From Pantoea agglomerans (GTDB lineage Bacteria > Pseudomonadota > Gammaproteobacteria > Enterobacterales > Enterobacteriaceae): a stretch of DNA of 64,000 bases. The notes under the pieces are model-generated. The model saw nothing but the letters and a program-made list of their open reading frames with translations, ran no database searches and was not told the origin of the DNA. Numbering within the stretch: position 1 is the first letter of the stretch; the number at the start of each line of letters is the position of its first letter. The stretch is from contig NZ_CP083809.1 in the NCBI RefSeq assembly GCF_020149765.1, forward strand, positions 2,108,001 through 2,172,000. Reading direction: 5' to 3'. The position numbers were made by a program, and so were the translations under genes. Positions 35,972-45,962 of the stretch are shown here, piece after piece.

Positions 35972-37012
35972 TTACTTCAGCGAGAGCGTCTGGCGCTTCT
36001 CTGCCGACTGCAGCCCCAGCTCGATCAGCTCCATCACCTGAATCGCCTCTTCCGCCGTCACCGGGTTGCTGCCGCGTCCGCTAATCGCGTCGCGCACTGC
36101 CGCATAGTAGGCGGGATAGTTGCCCGGCTGCGTCATCAGCGTCTCTTCCTTGACCCCTTCGCCGTCGGCCAGCGTCAGGACGCCGTCGCGCATATCGTAG
36201 CCCCACTCTTCGCCCGGCGGAAAATCGCCCGCCTTCAGCCGATCTTCCTGCGGGTCGAGACCATATTTCACGTAGCTGCCGCGCAGGCCGTGCACCACGT
36301 AACGCGGTGACTCCGCCGCCACCAGCATGCTGGCGTGCAGCACCACGCGGCGCTGCGGATAGGTCAGCGTGGCGTGGAAGTAGTCGGTGGTCTGCGCCCC
36401 TGGGCGCATCTCCGCCATATCGACGTTAATGGCCACCGGCGCGCCAAACAGCTGCAGCGCCTGATCGAGCAGGTGCGGCCCCAGATCGTACCAGATGCCG
36501 CTACCGGCACCTTTCATCTCGCGCCAGCGCTGACGGACTTCCGGGCGGAAACGGTCGAAGTGCGATTCAAAATAGCGCACCTCACCCAGCGTGCCCTCAT
36601 TCAGCAGCTGCTTAAGCGTCAGGAAGTCGCTGTCCCAGCGGCGGTTGTGGAACACCGAGAGCAGCAGGCCTTTAGCCTTCGCCAGCGCCTCCAGCTCGCG
36701 CGCCTGTGACAACGTCACGGTAAAGGGTTTATCCACCACCACATGCTTACCGGCGTTCAGCGCCGCCTTGGCCAGCGGAAAGTGGGTATCGTTGGGCGTC
36801 GGGATCACGATCAGCTGCAGCGACGGGTCCTCTAACAGCGCCTGAGGATCGGCCACCACTTTTACCTGCGGCCAGTCGGCGTGCACTTTCGCTTCGTCGC
36901 TACTGGAGATAGCGGCCAGCTCGACGTCCGGCGTGCCCGCAATCAGCGGCGCGTGAAACGTCTTGCTCGCAAAGCCGTATCCCATCAATCCAACACGAAG
37001 TTTATCGCTCAT
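35972..37012 (-). CDS. ydgJ: YdgJ, Gfo/Idh/MocA-family oxidoreductase
   Basis: 346 residues from the ATG at 37012. N-terminal Rossmann fold 'VGLMGYGFASKTFHAPL', 'IVIPTPNDTHF' and the Gfo/Idh/MocA lysine in 'VVDKPFTVT'; C-terminal substrate domain with 'YDLGPHLLDQALQLFG'. NAD(P)-dependent sugar or polyol oxidoreductase; substrate unknown. Sits after add, as in E. coli. Confidence 0.9.
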   Translation of the reverse strand: MSDKLRVGLMGYGFASKTFHAPLIAGTPDVELAAISSSDEAKVHADWPQVKVVADPQALLEDPSLQLIVIPTPNDTHFPLAKAALNAGKHVVVDKPFTVTLSQARELEALAKAKGLLLSVFHNRRWDSDFLTLKQLLNEGTLGEVRYFESHFDRFRPEVRQRWREMKGAGSGIWYDLGPHLLDQALQLFGAPVAINVDMAEMRPGAQTTDYFHATLTYPQRRVVLHASMLVAAESPRYVVHGLRGSYVKYGLDPQEDRLKAGDFPPGEEWGYDMRDGVLTLADGEGVKEETLMTQPGNYPAYYAAVRDAISGRGSNPVTAEEAIQVMELIELGLQSAEKRQTLSLK

Positions 37013-37090
37013 TATTACTCCTCTTATTCGTATACCCGACTGATTTAAGACCATAGCATCGGTTAGAACAAGCAGGATTCTCCCGAAAAA

Positions 37091-38008
37091 TCAGGATATA
37101 GCACGCTGCGCCATCGGCCAGGGCGTTTCGGCAAGCAGGCTATCCTGCGCATCCTGATTGCGACGACGAAAATCGCTGGGGCTGACGCCGACCCGCTTGC
37201 GGAACACGCGTGAGAAGTAGAGCTGGTCGTCGTAACCCACTTCGCGCCCGACGCTGGCGATCGGCTCCTGCGTGGTTTGCAGCAGCAGCTTGGCGCGGAT
37301 CACGCGCTGGTCCTCGCGCCAGCGCAGCAGGTTAACGCCCATCTGCTCGCGGAACAGGTGGGCCAGCCGCGACGGCGACAGGCAGACGTGGCGCGCCACC
37401 TCTTCAATTTTGACTTCACTGGCGAGATGGTTGGTGACGTACTGGCAGGCTTCGATAATGCGCGGATCGCGCACCTGCTGATGGCTGCGCGGATCCTCCT
37501 CTACCGCGCGCAGCAGCAGGCGCTCCAGCAGGTTCATCGCCAGCTCCTCGGCGAAACGGCGGCCGGAGTTATGGGTCTGCTCGATGCTGGCGAACAGCCG
37601 GTCGAACTCGGCGCGCAGCGTTTCGTTGAGATGGAGCCGCCCGACGCCTTCGCGCGCGTCCTGCCACTGCAGCCAGTCGTTCCAGTAGGCGCGCGGACGG
37701 AAGTAGACCCAGCGGTGATGCCATTCCGGGCTGTCGGAGGCGCGCCCGTAATAGTGCGGCGTTTTCGGCTGGAACAGCAGCATATCGCCCGGCAGGCAGT
37801 CAAAGCCGTTTTCACCGTCGAATACGCGGCCTTTGCCTTTAATAGTGAGGTTGAGAATAAAGCCTTTCATGCCGTGCGGGCGGTCAATAAAGAAATCGAG
37901 CGGCCCGTCGGCCGTGATTGGCGTCAGCCCGGCCACCAGCCAGGCGTTGAAGGGATAACCGGGCAACAGAGGATTTTGCTGCGCCGCTGTGGATTCACGG
38001 TGGTACAT
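37091..38008 (-). CDS. araC: Arabinose operon regulator AraC
   Basis: 305 residues. N-terminal cupin for arabinose binding and dimerisation ('[15 protein letters not shown]', '[17 protein letters not shown]'), C-terminal double HTH ('[20 protein letters not shown]' and '[18 protein letters not shown]'). Controls ara transport and catabolic genes positively with arabinose and negatively without. Here it lies after araH on the minus strand, 62 bp away, rather than divergent from araB. Confidence 0.94.
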   Translation of the reverse strand: MYHRESTAAQQNPLLPGYPFNAWLVAGLTPITADGPLDFFIDRPHGMKGFILNLTIKGKGRVFDGENGFDCLPGDMLLFQPKTPHYYGRASDSPEWHHRWVYFRPRAYWNDWLQWQDAREGVGRLHLNETLRAEFDRLFASIEQTHNSGRRFAEELAMNLLERLLLRAVEEDPRSHQQVRDPRIIEACQYVTNHLASEVKIEEVARHVCLSPSRLAHLFREQMGVNLLRWREDQRVIRAKLLLQTTQEPIASVGREVGYDDQLYFSRVFRKRVGVSPSDFRRRNQDAQDSLLAETPWPMAQRAIS

Positions 38009-38070
38009 AACGTCCTCACTCAGTCAGGATTAAGCCGCGCGCGGCGCCAGGGCGCCGCGTCTTTGTGCCG

Positions 38071-39057
38071 TCAGGCTTTATGCTTTTGTTTATAGCGGTC
38101 GAAAATCACCGCAGCTAACAGTATCAGACCACGCACTACGTACTGTGAGAATGGCGAGATATTCAGTAAATTCATCGCATTCTCTACGGTGCCGAGGATC
38201 AGGACGCCTGCAACCACGTAGGAGATTTTGCCGATGCCGCCCTTCAGCGAGACGCCGCCCAGCACGCAGGCGGAGATCACCACCAGCTCGTAGCCCAGCG
38301 ACGTCATTGGCTGGCCGCTGGTCATGCGCGAGGCGAGAATAATGCCCGCCGCCGCCGACACCAGGCCGGAGAGAATAAAGATGATGATGCGGGTGCGCAC
38401 CACCGGCACGCCCGCCAGCCGCGCCGCCTCTTCGTTGCCGCCGATCGCCAGCGTGTTGCGACCAAAGGTGGTTTTGTTAAGCAGGAAGCCGAAAATCAGC
38501 ATGGTGGCGATAGTGAGCCAGATCGGCGCGGGCACGCCGAGCCAGTTGGCGAAGCCGAGGGTAAAGAAGCGCTCATCTTCGATGCCGACCGCCTTGCCGT
38601 CGGAGAAGATATAGGCCAGGCCGCGCACGATTTGCATCGTCGCCAGCGTGGTGATCAGGGCGTTGATTTTCAGGCGCGCAATCACAAAGCCGTTAATAAA
38701 GCCGGTGGCGACGCCGATCAGCAGGCCGGCAAAAACGCCGATCCACAGGCTCTCGGTCATATTGATCACCACCGCAGTAACCACCCCCGCGCAGGCGATC
38801 ACCGAGGCGACCGACAGGTCGAAATCGCCGGAAGCGAGGCAGAACAGCATGCCGCACGCCACCATTCCCGACATCGACATCGCCAGGCCCAGCCCTTTCA
38901 TATTAATAAAGGAGCCGAAGTTAGGCACGAACACGGCGCAGGCGACAAACAGCAGCGCAAACACCACCAGCATGCCGAAGTTATCCCAGATACGCCCAAA
39001 GCGCATGCCGCTGCGCTGCTGCACCGGCGGCGTACCTGAAGTTGTGGATGAAGACAT
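38071..39057 (-). CDS. araH: L-arabinose ABC transporter permease AraH
   Basis: 328 residues with about ten membrane helices. Contains the CUT2-type permease motifs 'LASGDFDLSVASVIACAGV' and 'CVLGGVSLKGGIGK'. Forms the membrane channel of the high-affinity arabinose importer with AraG and AraF. Starts 14 bp after araG. Confidence 0.93.
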   Translation of the reverse strand: MSSSTTSGTPPVQQRSGMRFGRIWDNFGMLVVFALLFVACAVFVPNFGSFINMKGLGLAMSMSGMVACGMLFCLASGDFDLSVASVIACAGVVTAVVINMTESLWIGVFAGLLIGVATGFINGFVIARLKINALITTLATMQIVRGLAYIFSDGKAVGIEDERFFTLGFANWLGVPAPIWLTIATMLIFGFLLNKTTFGRNTLAIGGNEEAARLAGVPVVRTRIIIFILSGLVSAAAGIILASRMTSGQPMTSLGYELVVISACVLGGVSLKGGIGKISYVVAGVLILGTVENAMNLLNISPFSQYVVRGLILLAAVIFDRYKQKHKA

Positions 39058-39071
39058 AATTTTTTCCTCTG

Positions 39072-40592
39072 TCAGGCCACGGCGGCCGCTTGGGTGGTTT
39101 TAGGCATCGCCAGGCTCAGCGTCTGCTGCTCCGTGGCGGCGTCATGCAGCAGTTCGCCGGCGATAGCGCCTTCGCGCATCACCACGATGCGGTCGGCCAG
39201 GCCCATCACTTCCGGCAGGTCGCTGGAGGCGAACAGCACCGCAATGCCTTTGCTCGCCAGCTGATAGATCAGGTTGTAGATCTCATGTTTCGCGCCGACG
39301 TCGATGCCGCGCGTCGGCTCGTCCAGCAGGATCACCTTCATCTCTTCCGACAACCAGCGGCCGAGAATCGCCTTCTGCTGGTTGCCGCCCGAGAGGTTCA
39401 TAATCAGCTGCTCGGCGTGAGGCGTTTTAATATTGAGCGAGCGGATATGGCTGTCGGCGTTGCGGGTCTCCCACTGATTTTTAATCAGGCAGCCGGCGGT
39501 CAGATTATGACGGCGCGCGCTGATATTGATGTTGTCGCGCACCGAGTGAACAGGAATGATCCCCTCGGCTTTGCGGTCTTCCGGGCAGAGCATCACGCCG
39601 GCACGAATAGCGTCGATTGGCTCGCGCAGCTTCAGCACCTCGCCATCCAGCAGAATGCGCCCGCCGCGCAGCCGGGTCGCGCCGAAGATGCCCTTCATCA
39701 GCTCGCTGCGTCCGGCACCCACCAGCCCAAACAGGCCGACGATTTCACCGGCGCGCACCTCAAGCGAGATGGGCTCGCGCACCCCTTTCGCCTCGACCTT
39801 CTCCAGCACCAGCCGCACCGGCCCGTGCGGACGCGGCGTATAGCCGTAGATATCGCCGAGGTTGCGTCCCACCATCGCCTGCACCAGATCGTCATGATGG
39901 GTATTGGCCATATCGGTAAAGGTGCGCACGTAGCGGCCATCTTTAAAGACGGTAATGGCGTCGCTGAGCGCAAAGATCTCTTCCATGCGGTGCGACACGT
40001 AGAGCACTACCCGGCCCTCTGCGCGCAGCTGGCGGATAACGCGGAACAGGTTCTCGATTTCGCGCGCCGACAGCGAGCTGGTTGGCTCGTCAAACGCGAT
40101 AATGCGCGCGTTGCGCGCCAGCGCCTTGGCGATCTCCACCATCTGCCACTGGCCGAGAGAGAGATATTTCAGCGGCATATCGGGATCAATATCCATGCCG
40201 AGATTTTTCAGCTGCAGCCCCGCTTCGTAGCGCAGCAGCTTGCGGTTCACCAGGCCGCGCTTGTGCGGGATCTGACCGAGGTAGATGTTCTCCGCCACGC
40301 TCATCTCCGGCACCAGATGCAGCTCCTGATAGATAATGGCGACGCCAGCATCCAGCGCCTCGCTGGTGTGCTGAAAACTGACCGGCTCGCCTTTAATGCG
40401 GATTTCACCGCCGCTGGGCTGATAGCTGCCGCTGAGAATTTTCAGCAGCGTCGATTTGCCCGCGCCGTTCTCGCCCATCAGGGCGTGTACTTCGCCGCCG
40501 CGACAGTCAAACGAGATATCCTGCAGCGCTTTAACGCCGGGAAAGGTCTTGCTGATGCCATGAAACGACAGAAAGGTTGGCTCGCTATTCAT
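39072..40592 (-). CDS. araG: L-arabinose ABC transporter ATPase AraG
   Basis: 506 residues with two ABC domains, as usual for sugar CUT2 importers. First domain: Walker [10 protein letters not shown], signature '[16 protein letters not shown]', Walker B '[11 protein letters not shown]'. Second: degenerate Walker A '[10 protein letters not shown]', signature '[14 protein letters not shown]', Walker B '[14 protein letters not shown]'. Powers arabinose uptake. Confidence 0.93.
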   Translation of the reverse strand: MNSEPTFLSFHGISKTFPGVKALQDISFDCRGGEVHALMGENGAGKSTLLKILSGSYQPSGGEIRIKGEPVSFQHTSEALDAGVAIIYQELHLVPEMSVAENIYLGQIPHKRGLVNRKLLRYEAGLQLKNLGMDIDPDMPLKYLSLGQWQMVEIAKALARNARIIAFDEPTSSLSAREIENLFRVIRQLRAEGRVVLYVSHRMEEIFALSDAITVFKDGRYVRTFTDMANTHHDDLVQAMVGRNLGDIYGYTPRPHGPVRLVLEKVEAKGVREPISLEVRAGEIVGLFGLVGAGRSELMKGIFGATRLRGGRILLDGEVLKLREPIDAIRAGVMLCPEDRKAEGIIPVHSVRDNINISARRHNLTAGCLIKNQWETRNADSHIRSLNIKTPHAEQLIMNLSGGNQQKAILGRWLSEEMKVILLDEPTRGIDVGAKHEIYNLIYQLASKGIAVLFASSDLPEVMGLADRIVVMREGAIAGELLHDAATEQQTLSLAMPKTTQAAAVA

Positions 40593-40618
40593 GGTAACTC
40601 CTCTGGTTTACCGTAGAG

Positions 40619-40642
40619 GTGCCGTCGCGCAGGCGACGGCAC
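40619..40642. other. Hairpin between araF and araG
   Basis: GTGCCGTCGC-gcag-GCGACGGCAC, a perfect 10-bp stem in the araF-araG gap without a T-run. Such hairpins protect the abundant binding-protein mRNA from 3' decay and lower downstream expression. Confidence 0.6.
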
Positions 40643-40653
40643 GGTACGCGGGT

Positions 40654-41637
40654 TTACATCAACCCTTTCTTCGCCAGTTCGGTTTTGAAGTTGTCGCGGG
40701 TAATCAGCACGACGTCGGTGACTTCGGTGAATTTCGGCGGCTCCGCCCCTTTGCTCACCCACTCATAGAGCATCTGGCTGCTCTTGTAGCCGTGGACGTC
40801 AGGGCTGGGCAGCAGCGAGCCGTAGAAGCCGGTCGCTTTGTCTTTCGACAGTTCGCTGATGGCGTCGACGCCGTTGATGCCGATGCCGATCACGTCCGCC
40901 GCCTTAAAGCCCTGGCCTTCGGTGGCGCGCACGCCGCCCAGCACGGTGTTGTCGTTCATGCCAACGATGAGCCAGTGTTTCACTTCCGGATGCTGCACCA
41001 GCAGCGAGTTGCCGGCGTCAAACGCGCCAGGGATATCGTTGGATTTGGTCGGCACCTGATAGATCTGCGCCGCCGGGAAGCCGGCCGCTTTCAGCGCATC
41101 CATCGAGCCGCCGGTGCGGCGACGCGCGGTATCCAGCTCGTTAGCGGTAATCGCCATCACGCCGGTCTCTTTGACGTTCCAGCCGCGCTTCTGCATCTCT
41201 TTATAGAGCTCCTGTCCCTGACGCTCGCCGATTTTGGTGGCGGCCATCATTACCAGCGGTACGCTATCCATCGGCTTGCCTTTGGCGTTAACGAACTGGT
41301 CGTCGACGGCGATCACCTTCAGATCGTAGCCGCGCGCCTTGGCGACGATAGCGGAGCCGAGTTTGGGGTCAGGGGTACAGATCACGAAGCCCTTCGCGCC
41401 GCTGGCGGCCAGGCTGTCGATGGCGTTAAGGGTCTTTTCGCCGTCGGGAATGGCGATTTTGATCACTTCAAAGCCTAAATCCTTGCCGGCTTTGTCCGCG
41501 AATTTCCATTCGGTCTGGAACCAGGGTTCTTCAGGCTGCTTGACAAGAAAACCCAGCTTCATGGTTTCGGCGATAGCGGAATGTGACATAACCGCTGCCA
41601 GGCCGATGGCCGCGAACGCTTTAGTGAATTTATGCAT
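40654..41637 (-). CDS. araF: L-arabinose periplasmic binding protein AraF
   Basis: 327 residues. Signal peptide of about 23 residues ending A-I-A-E. Binding-protein fold with 'KLGFLVKQPEEPWFQTEW' and 'VMMAATKIGERQGQELY' as in E. coli AraF. First gene of araFGH-araC. Confidence 0.94.
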   Translation of the reverse strand: MHKFTKAFAAIGLAAVMSHSAIAETMKLGFLVKQPEEPWFQTEWKFADKAGKDLGFEVIKIAIPDGEKTLNAIDSLAASGAKGFVICTPDPKLGSAIVAKARGYDLKVIAVDDQFVNAKGKPMDSVPLVMMAATKIGERQGQELYKEMQKRGWNVKETGVMAITANELDTARRRTGGSMDALKAAGFPAAQIYQVPTKSNDIPGAFDAGNSLLVQHPEVKHWLIVGMNDNTVLGGVRATEGQGFKAADVIGIGINGVDAISELSKDKATGFYGSLLPSPDVHGYKSSQMLYEWVSKGAEPPKFTEVTDVVLITRDNFKTELAKKGLM

Positions 41638-42004
41638 GATGCTCTCCGGAGCCAGGGTGTTTTTCCCTGCTGTTAACGAATCGGTGTAAACGCTACCAGT
41701 CAGTTTTCTTTTTTGGGTACAGATGAAAATCAGCGCGTTAGACCGGCGAATGAGTAAAGCCTGTGCAAACGCTGGGCTAGTTGTAGCGGGAAAGACGATG
41801 AAAAATGTAGAGCGGTATCACACCCTGAAATCACGGCAAAATGTTCCATATATTCAGCAATTTTAACCGACCGGCAACTTTTGTCGGCGATCACAAAATC
41901 GCTGCCCATGACAGAAAAGTGCATATTCTCAGCCATCGGGGAATAACGTTTCCTGCGCCGCCGTCACAGGATAAGGGACGATTATTCATAACAGGAGATA
42001 AGCG
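41638..42004. promoter_or_regulatory. araF/araB divergent control region with AraC-site-like repeats
   Basis: 367 bp without a gene. At 41834-41850 (CGGCAAAATGTTCCATA) and 41855-41871 (CAGCAATTTTAACCGAC) two sequences resemble the AraC I1/I2 half-sites (TAGC-N7-TCCATA type), direct repeats 21 bp apart as in the E. coli pBAD. They point toward araB and leave a leader of about 100 bases. A CRP-like TGTCGGCGATCACA follows but its spacing is not canonical. Confidence 0.45.
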
Positions 42005-43690
42005 ATGCGTGCTGGAGCCATCACTCTGGGCCTCGACTTTGGCAGTGATTCGGTACGTGCGCTGGCGGTTGACTGCGACAGCGGCAGCGAGCTGAAGAGC
42101 GCCGTAGTGAACTATTCGCGCTGGCAACAGGGTATGTACAGCGATCCCCATACCAACCGCTTTCGTCACCATCCGCTGGACTATATCGAGGCGATGGAGC
42201 AGGCATTGCTGGGGGTGCTCGACGCGCTGACGCCGGATCAACGTGACAGCGTCACGGGTATCGGCGTTGATACCACCGGCTCGACGCCCGCCCCCATTGA
42301 CCGCGACGGCAATGTGCTGGCGCTGCGTCCCGACTTCGCCGACAACCCCAACGCCATGTTTGTGCTGTGGAAAGATCACACCGCTATTGAAGAGGCGGAA
42401 GCCATTAACCAGCTCTGCCGCAGCGGGCGCTTTACCGACTACAGCCGCTATATTGGCGGGATCTACTCCTCTGAATGGTTCTGGGCAAAAATTCTGCACG
42501 TCTCTCGCGCTGACGCCGCGGTGCGCGACGCAGCCGTATCATGGGTCGAGCTGTGCGACTGGGTGCCGGCGCTGCTGAGCGGCACCACCGCGCCCGCCAG
42601 CCTGCGGCGCAGCCGCTGCGCCGCCGGGCATAAGGCACTGTGGCATCCCGACTGGCAGGGTTTGCCCGACCCCGACTTCCTTAACGCGCTCGATCCGCTG
42701 CTGACGCAGCAGCTCGACTCACCGCTGTTTAGCGACACCTGGACCGCCGATATTCCGGTCGGCACGCTGAGCGCCGAATGGGCGCAGCGACTTGGCCTGC
42801 ACCAACCCGTCACTATCGCCGGCGGCGCGTTCGACTGCCATATGGGTGCCGTCGGCGCAGGCGCACAGCCCTATACGCTGGTCAAGGTGATCGGCACCTC
42901 AACCTGCGACATTCTGATCGCCGATGCAGATCAGGTGGGCGATCGCGCCATCAAAGGCATCTGCGGCCAGGTCGACGGCAGCGTTATGCCGGGCGCTATC
43001 GGCTGTGAGGCGGGCCAGTCTGCATTCGGTGATATTTACGCCTGGTTCAGCCGCCTGCTCGGCTGGCCGCTGCAGCAGGCGGCAGCGCAGCACCCTGAGC
43101 TACAGCCGCAGCTGGCTGAACTGCAGCGCAGCCTGATCCGCCAGCTTACCGAAGCCTGGGCCGCCGATCCGCAGCTGGATCACCTGCCGGTGGTGCTCGA
43201 CTGGTTCAACGGACGCCGTACCCCCAACGCTAACCAGCGCCTGAAAGGCGTGATCACCGATCTCAATCTCGGCACCGACGCCCCCGCGCTGTTCGGCGGC
43301 CTGATCGCCGCCACCGCCTTCGGCGCGCGCGCCATTATGGAGTGCTTCGAACAGCAGCAGATCCCGGTGGAGAACATCCTGACGCTGGGCGGCATCGCGC
43401 GCAAATCGCCCGCCATTATGCAGGCGTGCTGCGACGTGATGAACCGCCCGCTGGACATCGTCGCCTCGGATGAGTGCTGCGCGTTAGGCGCGGCGATCTT
43501 CGCTGCCGTTGCCGCGGGCGTTTACCCCTCGGTGCCTGAGGCGCAAAAAGCCATGGCCAGCCCTATTGCCGTCACGTTACAGCCCGACGCCACGCGTGTC
43601 GCGCGCTATCAGCAGCTTTACGAACGTTATCAATTCTGGTGCGCGGCGGCTGAGCCGCAGTATGCGTCGCGCCCCGCCAACGCTAATTGA
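42005..43690 (+). CDS. araB: Ribulokinase AraB
   Basis: 561 residues, FGGY kinase. '[16 protein letters not shown]', '[13 protein letters not shown]', '[18 protein letters not shown]', '[14 protein letters not shown]' and '[16 protein letters not shown]' match E. coli AraB. Phosphorylates L-ribulose to L-ribulose-5-P. Start ATG with CAGGAG upstream. araA follows after 11 bp. Confidence 0.95.
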   Translation: MRAGAITLGLDFGSDSVRALAVDCDSGSELKSAVVNYSRWQQGMYSDPHTNRFRHHPLDYIEAMEQALLGVLDALTPDQRDSVTGIGVDTTGSTPAPIDRDGNVLALRPDFADNPNAMFVLWKDHTAIEEAEAINQLCRSGRFTDYSRYIGGIYSSEWFWAKILHVSRADAAVRDAAVSWVELCDWVPALLSGTTAPASLRRSRCAAGHKALWHPDWQGLPDPDFLNALDPLLTQQLDSPLFSDTWTADIPVGTLSAEWAQRLGLHQPVTIAGGAFDCHMGAVGAGAQPYTLVKVIGTSTCDILIADADQVGDRAIKGICGQVDGSVMPGAIGCEAGQSAFGDIYAWFSRLLGWPLQQAAAQHPELQPQLAELQRSLIRQLTEAWAADPQLDHLPVVLDWFNGRRTPNANQRLKGVITDLNLGTDAPALFGGLIAATAFGARAIMECFEQQQIPVENILTLGGIARKSPAIMQACCDVMNRPLDIVASDECCALGAAIFAAVAAGVYPSVPEAQKAMASPIAVTLQPDATRVARYQQLYERYQFWCAAAEPQYASRPANAN

Positions 43691-43701
43691 GGAGTGGTTT
43701 T

Positions 43702-45204
43702 ATGGATCAGTACAACGCGCACAGCGTATGGTTTGTGATCGGCACCCAGCATCTTTACGGCGCGGAGACCCTGCGTCAGGTGGAAGAGCACGCGCGCCAG
43801 GTGGTTGAAGGGCTGAACGCCTCTTCCACCTTGCCGCTAAAGCTTATCGCCAAACCGCTGGTGAAATCGCCGGATGAAGCGCTGGCGCTCTGCCGCGACG
43901 CCAGCCATGACGACAGCTGCGTCGGCATCATCACCTGGCTGCACACCTTCTCGCCCGCCAAAATGTGGATCGGCGGGCTCAGCGTGCTCAACAAGCCGCT
44001 GCTGCAGTTCCATACCCAGTTCAACGCGGAGATCCCGTGGGACGGCATCGATATGGACTTTATGAACCTCAACCAGACCGCGCACGGCGGCCGCGAGTTC
44101 GGCTTTATCGGCGCGCGCATGGGGCTGCAGCACAGCGTGATCACCGGCCACTGGCAGGATGCGGCGAGCCAGCAGCGCATCGGCAACTGGATGCGCGCCG
44201 CCTTCGCGAAGCAGAGCAGCCAGCAGCTGAAGGTGGCGCGCTTCGGCGACAATATGCGCGAAGTGGCGGTGACCGAAGGGGATAAAGTCGCGGCGCAGAT
44301 CCAGTTCGGCTACGCGGTCAACGGCTGGGGCGTCGGCGATCTGGTCGAGGTGATTAATCAGGTAAGCGACGGCGAGGTTAACGCGCTGATCGATGAGTAT
44401 GAAAGCCTCTACCGCTTTAGCGACGTGGCGGCCAGCGGCGGCGAGAAGCGCCAGAACGTGCTCGACGCGGCGCGTATCGAGATCGGCATCAAGCGCTTCC
44501 TTGACGACGAAGGCTGTAAAGCCTTTACCACCAACTTCCAGACGCTGCACGGCATGACGCAGCTTCCCGGTCTGGCGGTGCAGCGCCTGATGGGCCAGGG
44601 CTACGGTTTCGCCGGCGAAGGCGACTGGAAAACCGCTGCGCTGCTGCGCATTTTCAAAGTGCTGGCAGGGGATCGCCCCGGCGGCACCTCCTTTATGGAG
44701 GATTACACCTACCACTTCTCGCCCGGCAACGATCTGGTATTAGGCTCGCATATGCTGGAAGTCTGCCCCTCTATCGCCAAAGAGGAGAAGCCGCTGATCG
44801 ATGTGCAGTTCCTCGGCATCGGCGGCAAAGCCGATCCGGCGCGCCTGATTTTCTCTACGCCAGCCGGTCGCGCGATCAACGCCAGCGTGATTGATATGGG
44901 CGACCGTTTCCGCCTGCTGGTGAACGTGGTGGATGCGATTGAGCAGCCGAAGCCGCTGCCGAAGCTGCCGGTCGCGCGCGCGCTGTGGCGCGCCCAGCCG
45001 TCGCTGGCCACCGCGTCGGAGGCCTGGATTCTGGGCGGCGGCGCGCACCATACGGTGTTCAGCCAGGCGCTGACGCTGGAGGATATGTATCTCTACGGCG
45101 AGATGAACGATATTGAAGTGCTGGTAATTGACGAGCATACGCGGCTGCCGGCGTTCAAGGACGCGCTGCGCTGGAACGAGGTGTATTACCGCTCGAAACG
45201 CTAG
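43702..45204 (+). CDS. araA: L-arabinose isomerase AraA
   Basis: 500 residues from the ATG at 43702 (GAGGAG upstream). '[12 protein letters not shown]', '[17 protein letters not shown]' and 'FMEDYTYHF' carry the metal and catalytic residues of AraA. Converts L-arabinose to L-ribulose. No araD (ribulose-5-P 4-epimerase) follows; the operon ends here at a terminator. Confidence 0.95.
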   Translation: MDQYNAHSVWFVIGTQHLYGAETLRQVEEHARQVVEGLNASSTLPLKLIAKPLVKSPDEALALCRDASHDDSCVGIITWLHTFSPAKMWIGGLSVLNKPLLQFHTQFNAEIPWDGIDMDFMNLNQTAHGGREFGFIGARMGLQHSVITGHWQDAASQQRIGNWMRAAFAKQSSQQLKVARFGDNMREVAVTEGDKVAAQIQFGYAVNGWGVGDLVEVINQVSDGEVNALIDEYESLYRFSDVAASGGEKRQNVLDAARIEIGIKRFLDDEGCKAFTTNFQTLHGMTQLPGLAVQRLMGQGYGFAGEGDWKTAALLRIFKVLAGDRPGGTSFMEDYTYHFSPGNDLVLGSHMLEVCPSIAKEEKPLIDVQFLGIGGKADPARLIFSTPAGRAINASVIDMGDRFRLLVNVVDAIEQPKPLPKLPVARALWRAQPSLATASEAWILGGGAHHTVFSQALTLEDMYLYGEMNDIEVLVIDEHTRLPAFKDALRWNEVYYRSKR

Positions 45205-45226
45205 GCTGTGGTTTGAGAGAGATACG

Positions 45227-45257
45227 CGCCGACTTTTACAGTTGGCGTTTTCTTTTT
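45227..45257 (+). terminator. Terminator after araBA
   Basis: CGCCGAC-ttttaca-GTTGGCG (one G-U pair) followed by TTTTCTTTTT. Confidence 0.7.
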
Positions 45258-45417
45258 CAGGCCCAAGCTGCCCGGTAGGGAAGATGGGCAGTTCTGTGAA
45301 GTCGGTTTAAAAACATTCGTGGAGCCTCGGCCTCGCCTTACTCGTCCTGTCCTGGAATCGCCCGCAAGCGGGCCAATGCTATGCATCGTTCAAAAACGCT
45401 CACGCCGTTTTTGTCCA

Positions 45418-45812
45418 TGGCTCGGACGCTTCACTCTACTGCCCATCCTCCCTCCTTTATGAACCTCTGTGCGATTTGTTTCGAGCGCTATTCACACAGC
45501 GATACCCTGGCCCGCAAGAGAAAGGGGTATTGCCCGGATGGCAAGACCGATGCGTTATTAAGCGCTGAGTGTTATTCACACAGCGATACCGTAGCCAGCA
45601 AGGGAAAGGGGGTATTGCCCGAATGGCAAAACCGATGCGTTATTAAGCGCTGAGTGTTATTCACACAGCGATACCGTAGCCAGCAAGAGAAAGGGGGTAT
45701 TGCCCGGATGGCAAGACCGATGCGTTATTAAGCGCTGAGTGTTATTCACACAGCGATACCGTAGCCAGCAAGGGAAAGGGGGTATTGCCCGAAGAGCAAA
45801 GCGTCCGAGCCA
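45418..45812. repeat. Perfect 14-bp inverted repeats bounding the 85-bp array
   Basis: TGGCTCGGACGCTT at 45418-45431 and AAGCGTCCGAGCCA at 45799-45812 are exact reverse complements, 367 bp apart, with the tandem array between them. Nearby similar inverted segments (CGGCCTCGCC-type) extend the symmetry less perfectly. Confidence 0.75.
45490..45793 (+). repeat. Tandem array of ~85-bp units with internal hairpins
   Basis: Unit starts ATTCACACAGCGATACC at 45490, 45574, 45659 and 45744 (periods 84, 85, 85; last copy incomplete). Units are nearly identical. Each contains two potential hairpins: CGCTGAGTG-ttatt-CACACAGCG across the unit junction (one mismatch) and GGTaTTGCC-cgrat-GGCAAxACC. The last unit's AAAGGGGGTATTGCCCG (45775-45791) pairs perfectly over 17 bp with 45857-45873. 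Short frames translated from it are repeat artefacts. Nothing recognisable as IS, REP or CRISPR. Confidence 0.8.
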
Positions 45813-45920
45813 GGATGGCGAGGCCGATCCGCATGGATGCGGGCATTCTTTGCGATCGGGCAATACCCCCTTTCACACGGCATAACATCACAGCCATGAC
45901 GTTATCCCCTTTGCACACAA

Positions 45921-45944
45921 CAAAAAAGCCGCCCGCTGGCGGCT
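45921..45944 (-). terminator. Terminator after yjfF
   Basis: On the minus strand GCCGCC-agcg-GGCGGC followed by TTTTTT, 19 bases beyond the yjfF stop. Confidence 0.8.
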
Positions 45945-45962
45945 CAAATCCCCTCTTTTAAC

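Larger units (their letters stand above)
45205..45962. other. Non-coding interval araA-yjfF
   Basis: 758 bp without a credible gene. It contains the araBA terminator, hairpins GCCCGC-aa-GCGGGC (45360-45373) and AAAAACG-N7-CGTTTTT (45392-45412), the tandem array, the 17-bp inverted repeat 45775-45791/45857-45873, and the minus-strand terminator of the ytf operon. Confidence 0.7.

Noticed and set aside
41878..41900. CRP site upstream of araB
   Set aside because: TGTCG and TCACA half-sites are present but the spacing is two bases short of a standard CRP site; mentioned only as CRP-like.
45205..45489. araD remnant after araA
   Set aside because: No epimerase-like wording in any frame; only hairpins and repeat flanks.
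45490..45793. CRISPR array
   Set aside because: The 85-bp units follow each other directly without unique spacers, and no cas genes are near.
45381..45863. Short coding frames on both strands across the repeat array
   Set aside because: They translate the tandem repeat itself, have no ribosome sites and are not protein-like.
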